DNA from: Bacteroides ihuae
GTDB lineage: Bacteria > Bacteroidota > Bacteroidia > Bacteroidales > Bacteroidaceae
Direction of reading: 5' to 3'
Assembly (NCBI RefSeq): GCF_900104585.1
Contig: NZ_FNVX01000005.1
Span: 1,116,001 to 1,180,000 of the forward strand
DNA length: 64,000 bases
The notes beneath the pieces were generated by a model, which saw only the letters and a list, made by a program, of their open reading frames with translations, was not told the origin of the DNA and searched no databases. Position numbers and translations under genes: made by a program. This document shows positions 50,956 to 57,521 of the stretch, piece by piece. Positions within the stretch are counted from its first letter, which is position 1. Each line of letters opens with the position of its first letter.

Positions 50956-51022
50956 TATTTTTGTATTGTAATCGTGTAAGGGAGGATTCAGTGGTGGTGC
51001 GCTTGGTTCTCCTTTTTTTTAT
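50956..51022 (+). ncRNA. Candidate small RNA with promoter and terminator
   Basis: TATTTTTG (50956-50963) is an exact -7 box without clear -33. About 45 bases after the expected start lies a stem (AGGGAGGA / TTCTCCTT, imperfect) followed by eight T. No reading frame fits. Such a transcript would be about 50 bases. Confidence 0.4.
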
Positions 51023-51042
51023 TTTATCGGCCTATGCCTTTC

Positions 51043-51141
51043 TTAGATAGTCCTGTTCTTCTCATCAATGCCCCTACTCCGCACCATTGCAGAATAGATA
51101 GCACCCAAAAGAAAAAGGAGCTTGATAAAAGCCCCTTTCAA
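51043..51141 (-). pseudogene. 5' fragment of a small membrane-protein gene
   Basis: The frame LKGAFIKLLFLLG is identical to the start of the protein encoded at 52390-52584, then diverges (AIYSAMVRSRG...). Bases 51103-51141 match 52513-52551 with one difference. The fragment lacks an ATG; only TTG 51141 could start it. It is a duplicate remnant beside an inserted rightward gene. Confidence 0.55.
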
Positions 51142-51175
51142 AACAGTTAATACAATTTATTTCCTAACTTTATCA

Positions 51176-51207
51176 TTTGGACATATCATTATTTTTATAT
51201 TTCTTTG
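51176..51207 (+). promoter_or_regulatory. Promoter of the 51224 membrane gene
   Basis: TTTG (51176-51179), 20 bases, TTTCTTTG (51200-51207; one mismatch to TAnnTTTG). The ATG at 51224 follows after 16 bases, so the longer frame from TTG 51122 is not used. Confidence 0.6.
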
Positions 51208-51223
51208 CAAGAAAATCTATAAT

Positions 51224-51931
51224 ATGAAACTAATCGTAAACATTGTTATTATTCTAATAACTATCTTAGCTTTAATCATTATTGTGGTTATTGGTTTGGA
51301 TGTACAAAACCTTAAATGGGGCTCTTCGGCAAATGCTCAAGACATAAATAGCATTTTAATTAATTTATCATATAGCTATATAGCTGGTGCCATTTTTTAC
51401 TTTTTGGTTACAACCATACCTTTTTATTTGAGAAGAAAGAAAATAAATATTGTCATTAAAGACAGGCTAAATATTATTTCAGCAAGTACACAAACAATCA
51501 TATTTGCTTATGATCCATCATCAATCAATTTTACGCTTGAACAAATAGAAAAGATAGATTTGGACAGAGTTAATGAAGAAGAGCTATTGAATCTTTTTAA
51601 AAGATCAACAGTTTTTAATATTTCAAATGTTGCAAGACAAGTTCTTCCACAAGCAAATAGTACAATTTTTTTCACTGTAAAACAGCTTTTACAAAAAATT
51701 GACAAAACCATTGAAGAAACACTTAGCTACTATTTTAATTATCTTTCTGAAGAACAAATTATTCTTTTAAATAAGGTAAAGAACTCAGAGTTCAAGAACA
51801 TGATTTCTTCATCTACTGATGATATTCTTAATAGGTCTATATTTAGTCAGCCTCAAGTAATTAATTCTTTAGCAGAATATTTTATAGTCTTTTGGAAAGA
51901 CGTAAAAAAACTAAATAGCATATCAAAATAA
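51224..51931 (+). CDS. Membrane protein, cargo gene
   Basis: Protein of 235 residues with two membrane helices (about 5-27 and 48-66) and a cytosolic domain of 165 residues, helical and acidic, without known motif. It is rightward, opposite to the phage genes around it, has its own promoter, and is flanked by a duplicated 39-base sequence. The architecture resembles that of the inserted gene at 42741. A host-protection role is inferred only. Confidence 0.6.
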   Translation: MKLIVNIVIILITILALIIIVVIGLDVQNLKWGSSANAQDINSILINLSYSYIAGAIFYFLVTTIPFYLRRKKINIVIKDRLNIISASTQTIIFAYDPSSINFTLEQIEKIDLDRVNEEELLNLFKRSTVFNISNVARQVLPQANSTIFFTVKQLLQKIDKTIEETLSYYFNYLSEEQIILLNKVKNSEFKNMISSSTDDILNRSIFSQPQVINSLAEYFIVFWKDVKKLNSISK

Positions 51932-52058
51932 CCAATTTCTTCTTCATTTGTTGGCATATTGCAAACTATAAGCGCAATGCATATGCTTCCTAATGAATCG
52001 CAATGCTTTGGTTTTCATATCAGTCTGCGTCCAAATTTACAATATCAATACTATTAAG

Positions 52059-52208
52059 CTACTTTAAGACCCTCAAAATATCTTCTTGAAAATCCAAGAC
52101 TTTCGGATTACGAATTGCCCTTTTCATATTTTTCAACGAATACTCCTGCAATTTAATCAGAGTTAGTATATCATGTACCAACTCAAGTGTCACTTCTTTC
52201 TTCTTCAT
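52059..52208 (-). CDS. Small hypothetical protein
   Basis: Frame of 49 codons, MKKKEVTLELVHDILTLIKLQEYSLKNMKRAIRN to ILRVLK, with A/G-rich sequence before the ATG. It is amphipathic and helical throughout. It follows two other tiny leftward genes (52239 and 52390). No family recognised. Confidence 0.5.
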   Translation of the reverse strand: MKKKEVTLELVHDILTLIKLQEYSLKNMKRAIRNPKVLDFQEDILRVLK

Positions 52209-52238
52209 CTCTTCTGTTTTTATCCTACTTCAATTAAA

Positions 52239-52433
52239 TCAAGATGCTATTTTTTGACGAATCAATCCAATATTTCTCCGTACAAGCCTTACTATTCGGT
52301 CGTGATATTCCGTACTCTTATTGCATACGCCACGAGACTGGACCACATCCAAGGTTTTGAGATTAACCTCGACTGTCTCGATGCGCTTGTCACCAACACG
52401 TGTATTCCGGTACAAACATCCAGATGCAGACAT
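52239..52433 (-). CDS. Small hypothetical protein
   Basis: About 64 residues from ATG 52433 (an earlier ATG at 52481 would overlap the upstream gene by 92 bases). The part VEVNLKTLDVVQSRGVCNKSTEYHDRIVRLVRRNIGLIRQKIAS is protein-like: charged helix with regular Arg/Ile spacing. It overlaps the small membrane gene by 44 bases. Function unknown. Confidence 0.5.
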   Translation of the reverse strand: MSASGCLYRNTRVGDKRIETVEVNLKTLDVVQSRGVCNKSTEYHDRIVRLVRRNIGLIRQKIAS

Positions 52434-52584
52434 ATAGAATCGCTCCGAAGAAAAGTAGGGTGTATAACCATGCTGGAGCATAGGTTTTAGTTAGCGTTCC
52501 TGCTGTTACTATACCCAAAAGAAAAAGGAGCTTAATAAAAGCCCCTTTCAATACCGTAGAAAAAAAACATTTCATTTGATTCAA
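52390..52584 (-). CDS. Small membrane protein
   Basis: Protein of 64 residues with two hydrophobic segments (about 14-30 and 39-58): FIKLLFLLGIVTAGTL and LYTLLFFGAILYVCIWMFV. It is the full-length version of the fragment at 51043-51141. Phages of this group often carry such short membrane proteins in the middle region. Its role is unknown. Confidence 0.55.
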   Translation of the reverse strand: MNQMKCFFSTVLKGAFIKLLFLLGIVTAGTLTKTYAPAWLYTLLFFGAILYVCIWMFVPEYTCW

Positions 52585-52601
52585 CTTTAATTAATACTTA
52601 T

Positions 52602-52609
52602 TATTTTTG
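52602..52609 (+). promoter_or_regulatory. -7 box for the 52636 membrane gene
   Basis: TATTTTTG is an exact TAnnTTTG match, 26 bases before the ATG. A TTTG lies 23 bases upstream, slightly farther than the usual spacing. Confidence 0.5.
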
Positions 52610-52635
52610 CCAATATTTATAATCAACATGTTATT

Positions 52636-53262
52636 ATGGAAAACGAAGGGAATGAAAATAAAGGAGATAAATTGCTTTATTCATTACATGAGCAATTTGC
52701 TGAGAACCAGAATCATCATCAAGGGATTTTTATTCAATTATTAGTTTCTCTATTAGTTTTATTTGGAGGATTCGGATATGTATTTGTTCATACAAAAGAA
52801 GATATAGAATATTCTCAAACATACATAAATGACTTTTTTTTCTCTAACTCAATACTTCTTTCCGTTTCACTAGTTGTTATATTAGTGCTTTTATTACTTA
52901 ATCTAATCGTACTCCATTTGGGCTATTCTTTTAGAAGAGATCAATATTTAAATATGAAAATAAGGATGCATATTTTAAAAGAGGAATATAGTAATATTTT
53001 TGACGAGCTTTATAACCCATTAAATAAAAAGTATTGGTCTTATTTACCGAATTTTTACGCTATTTTCTTTTGGGCTATTACCATTTCACAAATTGTGATT
53101 TTTGCAGCAATATGTGGAAAAGGAGGACTTGTAAACTTTAATAAATATTCGTTCTATCTTATCGAATTATCATTATGTATTTTGGCAATAGTTTCATCAT
53201 TTATATACTATAGAAAATCATATAATAAATACAAAAAATTAGAACGAAACAAAAATAATTGA
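52636..53262 (+). CDS. Four-helix membrane protein, cargo gene
   Basis: Protein of 208 residues with four hydrophobic segments (about 32-50, 74-96, 142-160, 172-190) and charged loops; both ends are cytosolic by charge. No enzymatic motif. It is a single rightward gene with its own promoter in the leftward early region, like 51224-51931. It could act in exclusion of other phages; I do not recognise the family. Confidence 0.6.
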   Translation: MENEGNENKGDKLLYSLHEQFAENQNHHQGIFIQLLVSLLVLFGGFGYVFVHTKEDIEYSQTYINDFFFSNSILLSVSLVVILVLLLLNLIVLHLGYSFRRDQYLNMKIRMHILKEEYSNIFDELYNPLNKKYWSYLPNFYAIFFWAITISQIVIFAAICGKGGLVNFNKYSFYLIELSLCILAIVSSFIYYRKSYNKYKKLERNKNN

Positions 53263-53404
53263 CTCTTTAATGATATATATATATCATTTTCACACTTGTT
53301 TCTCCAACCCAAATTCCGTATCATTAAAACACTAATAGACAGCATCATTACTCTTTGCTATTACTACGAATACCACCCTCACAAAGAGTAGTACAGTTTT
53401 TGCA

Positions 53405-53830
53405 CTAGGGTATAAACTGTTCTCCTAATTCATCAATATTACAAAGTATCCTTTCGTAGATTTTATACATCAATTCCGGCTCCTGCTTTTCGGGAGAATA
53501 GACAAACACACGTTTACCTGCTCCAGCCATCCAACCGGCTTCAGTATTGGCACTACGTCCACATGGCAATACCATGACGCAAATATCAGCCCATTGCATA
53601 GCATTGAAATCAGAGTTAAAGCCGTCAATAGCAACAGGATGGTTTAATGCTTCCCTGTATTGTTCGGTAGTCCAGTTCTGCCAATTAGGATCGACTGTCG
53701 ACCATTGGAATCCTGTTCGTCCGGGAGGGTTCCTAAAGTCATATACTTCGTGTCCTAAACTCCTGAGAACTTTTATCACTTCTTGCTGGCATTGGTTGCG
53801 CCAGCTACTTGCTACATAAATTTTTGCCAT
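53405..53830 (-). CDS. Nucleoside 2-deoxyribosyltransferase-like protein
   Basis: Protein of 141 residues: MAKIYVASSWRNQCQQEVIKVLRSLGHEVYDFRNP, then IDGFNSDFNAMQWADICVMVLPCGRSANTEAGWMAGAGK. The SSWRN start, the Asp in FNAMQWADI and the GRSANTEAGW loop with the nucleophile Glu match the family. In phages it may salvage or alter nucleotides. Standalone leftward gene. Confidence 0.8.
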   Translation of the reverse strand: MAKIYVASSWRNQCQQEVIKVLRSLGHEVYDFRNPPGRTGFQWSTVDPNWQNWTTEQYREALNHPVAIDGFNSDFNAMQWADICVMVLPCGRSANTEAGWMAGAGKRVFVYSPEKQEPELMYKIYERILCNIDELGEQFIP

Positions 53831-53861
53831 AATATTTATTTATCCTTATAACATTTATTGA

Positions 53862-53869
53862 TATATTTG
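53862..53869 (+). promoter_or_regulatory. -7 box for the 53967 small gene
   Basis: TATATTTG, exact TAnnTTTG; TTTA at the -33 position is a near match. A hairpin (GGATCAT / ATGATTC, 53921-53938) with a T-rich stretch follows in the leader and could attenuate. Confidence 0.5.
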
Positions 53870-53966
53870 CGGTGGTTAGCGTTTGCTATTACCTTAAAAT
53901 AGCTGTAGATAAGCTAACTGGGATCATTTATATGATTCAATTTATTAGGTTTTATAATTTTTTTTT

Positions 53967-54146
53967 TTGCAACTAAAAATTTTAAAAAAAACAGAAAAGG
54001 AAACATTTAAATTTGAGTTTAGCACGAATAATAGTAGTAGCTTCTCAGTTAAGGAAAGTTTCATGACAAGGTTCATACTTGTCATTTTAGAATTTGGTAC
54101 TGTCATTTCTATTTTGAAATGGATTATCATTCCTTTATTTTTATAA
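53967..54146 (+). CDS. Small hypothetical protein with one membrane helix
   Basis: Frame of 59 codons from TTG 53967: a basic start, FKFEFSTNNSSSFSVKESF, then the hydrophobic end MTRFILVILEFGTVISILKWIIIPLFL. It lies between a -7 box and a terminator on the same strand, which supports a transcript. The start is uncertain; an internal ATG at 54063 would give only 27 residues (mostly the helix), like a small toxin peptide. Confidence 0.4.
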   Translation: MQLKILKKTEKETFKFEFSTNNSSSFSVKESFMTRFILVILEFGTVISILKWIIIPLFL

Positions 54147-54159
54147 TGGATTGAATGTA

Positions 54160-54193
54160 AAAGAGGGTAATGTTTAATTAGCCTCTTTTCTTA
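54160..54193. terminator. Terminator between converging genes
   Basis: AAAGAGG pairs with CCTCTTTT around a loop of about 15 bases; T runs occur on both strands. Confidence 0.6.
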
Positions 54194-54201
54194 TTAGCAG
54201 A

Positions 54202-54996
54202 TTATCTTATATCGTTGATCTTTATTTCCCCATTCATTACGTGTTTTACCTGCCTATCTAAAAGTTCTTGAAATTCGATTTGACAGATAAGCGAGCAATC
54301 GGGGATAATTTCATGCACTAGATCACCTCTATTAGGGGCAAGTTCATCAAGGAAGATTCGCCCATTATCATCTTTTAAGCAAGTAGCATTCACTTCACGT
54401 TCAATTATGGCTATTTCATTGAATACACCAGGGAAGTCTTTTCTGATCTTATTCCAGTAGCCCATTCCTCCTTTTACGCAACCAATGCAATTGTTATTAT
54501 TATACCCCATTTTGTACATTACGGGAATTTCTATCCCGGCTTTCCATAACATACCTAAAGCATCGGACTTGGTTATTCCCTTTTCAATAAGGGGAAAGAG
54601 TGGCTTTGTGTGTGGATGCTGCTGTTTAAATCTTATTGCACGATTAATTTCTTTAGGACTAAAATCAAATCCCCACACTTGTCCATCCCATTCTTTTAGT
54701 TCATCTTCTAAAGCGTAACGGACTTTCTTCTTTAACTCAAGCGTACATGTCGCTCCATTGGGACTATTTATGAACTTCTTTTTCCGAAGAACTTCCGAAA
54801 CGTTATTATATTTATCGTTCCGAATAGTGCGTATCTTTTGCCCATACCAATGTTCACAATCTGACAAGAAACGTGTGTTATCAGGGTGTGATGAGCCTGT
54901 TTCTATATAGTATATCTGTACATTTTCATATAGACTTAATGCTATTTTACAAGCTACTGCGGATGTTGCTCCACAAGAAAACCATGCTATTATCAT
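54202..54996 (-). CDS. PAPS reductase-family PP-loop protein
   Basis: Protein of 264 residues. The PP-loop is WFSCGATSAVACK (about 5-17). Later ETGSSHPDNTRFLSDCEHWYG, ATCTLELKKK and CIGCVKGGMGYWNK follow; the CIGC pair could bind metal or a cluster. This is a different branch from the IbrA-like gene at 47622. Phage homologues are usually annotated phosphoadenosine phosphosulfate reductase, but the substrate may be a nucleic acid base. Confidence 0.75.
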   Translation of the reverse strand: MIIAWFSCGATSAVACKIALSLYENVQIYYIETGSSHPDNTRFLSDCEHWYGQKIRTIRNDKYNNVSEVLRKKKFINSPNGATCTLELKKKVRYALEDELKEWDGQVWGFDFSPKEINRAIRFKQQHPHTKPLFPLIEKGITKSDALGMLWKAGIEIPVMYKMGYNNNNCIGCVKGGMGYWNKIRKDFPGVFNEIAIIEREVNATCLKDDNGRIFLDELAPNRGDLVHEIIPDCSLICQIEFQELLDRQVKHVMNGEIKINDIR

Positions 54997-55105
54997 TGTT
55001 GTACTATTTTTATTTATAATTTTGCACTTAAATATGCTTAGTTGTATCTTTTAGCCTTGTTTCGTGCGCTCTTGGCTTCACACCTCCAACTTACTTCCAG
55101 TTAGT

Positions 55106-55137
55106 TCTGGGAGGGATTTCAATCTTTAATAGTTTAG
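55106..55137 (+). promoter_or_regulatory. Promoter of the tRNA-tailed RNA
   Basis: TCTG (55106-55109), 20 bases, TAGTTTAG (55130-55137): each element one mismatch from consensus, correct spacing. Confidence 0.5.
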
Positions 55138-55144
55138 GAAAGGA

Positions 55145-55313
55145 GATTTCAAAGATGAACAAAACAATTACTAGGGCGGTAGGGGCTATTGCGGCGGGAC
55201 CGAAGGAAAGTCGTGTGACACAAGCTAAGAGTAACCATTATACAATGAAGGCCACTGGGGGTTCGATTCCCTGCCCCGCCACTAGAGAGGTGTTATAAGC
55301 ACCTCTCTTTTTA
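55145..55313 (+). ncRNA. RNA gene ending in a tRNA-like 3' domain
   Basis: A unit of about 165 bases between a promoter and a strong terminator (AGAGAGGTG / CACCTCTCT plus T run, 55284-55313). Near its end are a T-arm (GGGG-TTCGATT-CCCT), the strand CCCCGCC and A, and upstream GGCGGGA can pair with six of these bases. The rest does not fold into a normal tRNA. It may be a tRNA relic, a tRNA mimic or a tmRNA-like RNA. A 47-codon frame overlaps but its end is plain T-arm sequence. Confidence 0.5.
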
Positions 55314-55403
55314 GTTAATTATTAACATGATTACGTTAAATAGTTAACAACAACACGCTTCCTATTAAACCATGTTATAAATGAAGCCACAGAGCGGCTA
55401 AAA

Positions 55404-55503
55404 TTTGCTATTATCCTAGATTGCAGTATCTTTGTACTGTGTTTTTCATAGTATTAGATTTAAGGTTAACAAAGGTTGGAGTCAGGCGTGACTCCTTTTT
55501 TAT
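55404..55503 (+). ncRNA. Candidate small RNA of about 60 bases
   Basis: TTTG (55404-55407), 19 bases, TATCTTTG (55427-55434) is a perfect Bacteroides promoter. The transcript would start near 55441. GGAGTCA (55478-55484) pairs with TGACTCC (55489-55495), followed by seven T: a textbook terminator. No reading frame fits between them. It points toward the end of the leftward early operon. Confidence 0.65.
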
Positions 55504-55530
55504 TTTATGTCTATTGAGTTAGCAAGTAAA

Positions 55531-55887
55531 TCATTCACAAATCTTATCGCTATTGTTTATTGGTTCCCACTCGTTAGTTACTTTTGTCCACTCTCGGAAT
55601 GATTTATCAAACTCTTCCAAGTCACTGAACATGTCCATCTTCGTCTTATTTGTTGTGATCATCATTGCAAACTCTTTAAAATATCGGTCTGCACTACGTA
55701 CGAAGTCATTATGCCTCATTTTTAACTCACCAAGCAATAAGCCTTTCTTCAGCATTACCTCCGCTGCTTCATCTACTAAATCGTTTGCTTCACAGTTCAA
55801 AAGGTGAGCTGCTGATAATAGCATGTTCATTCTGTCCATACTACCATCCTCAATGGCGGCTTCTATTAGTTGTTTCTTTGGTTTCAT
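55531..55887 (-). CDS. Hypothetical phage protein
   Basis: Protein of 118 residues, helical: MKPKKQLIEAAIEDGSMDRMNMLLSAAHLLNCEANDLVDEAAEVMLKKGLLLGELKMRHNDF. No motif recognised. It overlaps the upstream gene by 4 bases and is the last gene of the leftward replication operon. Confidence 0.6.
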   Translation of the reverse strand: MKPKKQLIEAAIEDGSMDRMNMLLSAAHLLNCEANDLVDEAAEVMLKKGLLLGELKMRHNDFVRSADRYFKEFAMMITTNKTKMDMFSDLEEFDKSFREWTKVTNEWEPINNSDKICE

Positions 55888-56066
55888 TTGTTCCTAATTT
55901 GTATAAATCCTCTTTTTTCGGTTTCTCTTAGTAGCGGAATATCTTCCTCCCGTATTTCTGCAGGAGTTTCTCCATTGACAGTTGTGTCGGGTGTCAGATT
56001 GAATCTCTCTCTTATGCGCTGGATAGATTCAGCATCTTTTGTTACCCAATAGATGGTTAGTTTCAT
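55884..56066 (-). CDS. Small hypothetical phage protein
   Basis: Protein of 60 residues, MKLTIYWVTKDAESIQRIRERFNLTPDTTVNGETPAEIREEDIPLLRETEKRGFIQIRNK. It overlaps both neighbours by 4 bases, strong support for translation. A short beta-alpha unit; function unknown. Confidence 0.65.
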   Translation of the reverse strand: MKLTIYWVTKDAESIQRIRERFNLTPDTTVNGETPAEIREEDIPLLRETEKRGFIQIRNK

Positions 56067-56755
56067 GGCGGTAAGAGTTGTTTTTGGGCTTCTTTGTCTC
56101 CTTTTTCGGCTCGTGCCTTGAGACTAAGGTACTCAGCGTAAGAAATTCGATTATGCCCTCTTTCTTCTATCTCTTTTTCGCATTGCAAGCGGTATTGCTC
56201 ACGCTTTTGCCGTTCAATATCTACTCTTCTCTCTGTTATATAATCAAGCATAGCTCTGGTTATTTTTATCGGATCTATAACCCCGTAAAATCTTCCGTAT
56301 TGACCCATTTTAAACCTAGATATGAACAGACTAATTTCTGCTACATTGACGTAGTAATACTCGGATAAAAAAAGAGAAGAGAGTTCGTTTAGCTGTTCTG
56401 GACTGAGCTTTGTTGATACCTCGGTGAAATCATTTAGTGTCCCTAGTTGAATTTTCAGCCATTCAATAGGCGTTTCATCGCCATAAGTGGATGCCAATAA
56501 CCCAAGTGAAGGAATTGTGGTATTCAGTGCCAAATCTGCATGAGTTGCATTGTATCTAAGTAATTTGGATTGCATATCTGGATTATAATCCATGATGAAT
56601 TGTGCAGGATCAGGGTATTTTGTTAATAATGCCCTCTGCTTCAAGCTCCGCTCTCTTTTTTGCGGCAGCTTCTCTGACGGTTGTAGAGATTGCAGTGATT
56701 GAATCAAATTTTCGCTGCTGACTATCTCGTTGATTTTTGCTAAGCCTTGTTCCAT
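56063..56755 (-). CDS. DUF6633-like phage protein
   Basis: Protein of 230 residues. The region LKQRALLTKYPDPAQF followed by LSPEQLNELSSLFLSEYYYVNVAEISLFISRFKMGQYGRFYGVIDPIKITRAMLDYITER resembles DUF6633, which accompanies DnaD-like initiators in Bacteroides phages. Its first 146 bases overlap the end of the initiator gene in another frame. A role as helicase-loader partner is possible but unproven. Confidence 0.65.
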   Translation of the reverse strand: MEQGLAKINEIVSSENLIQSLQSLQPSEKLPQKRERSLKQRALLTKYPDPAQFIMDYNPDMQSKLLRYNATHADLALNTTIPSLGLLASTYGDETPIEWLKIQLGTLNDFTEVSTKLSPEQLNELSSLFLSEYYYVNVAEISLFISRFKMGQYGRFYGVIDPIKITRAMLDYITERRVDIERQKREQYRLQCEKEIEERGHNRISYAEYLSLKARAEKGDKEAQKQLLPP

Positions 56756-57497
56756 TGTAATTTCCTTCTAAAATTTTCACGTAATTAGTAGGTCTGAATA
56801 TCCAATCAAAATCGCATCTCCAGTTATTGTCATTGTGACCTAAGAGAAATTGAGATTGAAGGGTATTTTTAAACACTGCCATTATAGATTGCTTTCCATG
56901 TTCGGCAGCTCTCATTTTAACGGCCTTCTTGCGCTTATCAATCATTGACGAGATACTAGGCAGTTTTCCGTTAAACATTTGATTAAAGCAGTCCATAAGA
57001 GCTACATAATCGACTTTCTCTGCATTCGTCAAAGAAAGCTCGTCTTTCTTTGGTAATCCGTTAGGATTACTTTCTTTATCTTCCTTTTCCTCTTCCTCTT
57101 CCTGCGTAGTGTTCACTATGTGTTCACCATGTGTACACGTGGTGTTTAGTGTGTGACTTACAATATCCTGTGGAATGATGAATTTCATATACCGTTTGTC
57201 AAGGATCTGATGACTATGAAAAGTGCGAATTATATAATAGCTTTCTCCTTCATGGATAATAGGTATTATCATTCGGGCTTTTTCTAAGGCGTCAAGCCAC
57301 TTGCTAAGTTCTGAAACTCTTAAATTCTCATCATAAGGAAAAATCTTGGACTTTAAAAGAATTGGAGTTGCTCTGAATACCCCTTGGTCATCTGCAAAGT
57401 TCCAAAGTCCGATAAAAAATAACCTGCACGGCATTGGCAAAGAACCAATCTTTTCATCTTCCCAAAATTCGGGCTTAATTGTTCTTATTCTTGCCAT
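56610..57497 (-). CDS. DnaD-like replication initiation protein
   Basis: Protein of 295 residues. The start ARIRTIKPEFWEDEKIGSLPMPCRLFFIGLWNFADDQGVFR is the hallmark winged-helix N-terminus of phage replisome organisers of the Lin1244/DnaD type. An acidic linker (EEEEEKEDKE, about 134-143) precedes a second domain. It should bind the phage origin. Its C-terminal tail shares DNA with the next gene. Confidence 0.8.
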   Translation of the reverse strand: MARIRTIKPEFWEDEKIGSLPMPCRLFFIGLWNFADDQGVFRATPILLKSKIFPYDENLRVSELSKWLDALEKARMIIPIIHEGESYYIIRTFHSHQILDKRYMKFIIPQDIVSHTLNTTCTHGEHIVNTTQEEEEEKEDKESNPNGLPKKDELSLTNAEKVDYVALMDCFNQMFNGKLPSISSMIDKRKKAVKMRAAEHGKQSIMAVFKNTLQSQFLLGHNDNNWRCDFDWIFRPTNYVKILEGNYNGTRLSKNQRDSQQRKFDSITAISTTVREAAAKKRAELEAEGIINKIP

Positions 57498-57521
57498 CTT
57501 ATTTATGGTTTATAGTCTATA

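Noticed and set aside
53945..54130. Leftward 61-codon frame antisense to the 53967 gene
   Set aside because: Lys/Leu/Phe-rich translation typical of an antisense frame, no promoter or ribosome site; the rightward frame has promoter and terminator.
55155..55298. 47-codon frame with good ribosome site inside the tRNA-tailed RNA
   Set aside because: Its end (GGSIPCPAT) is the usual mistranslation of a tRNA T arm and acceptor, and its stop lies in the terminator loop. I keep the RNA reading, with doubt.
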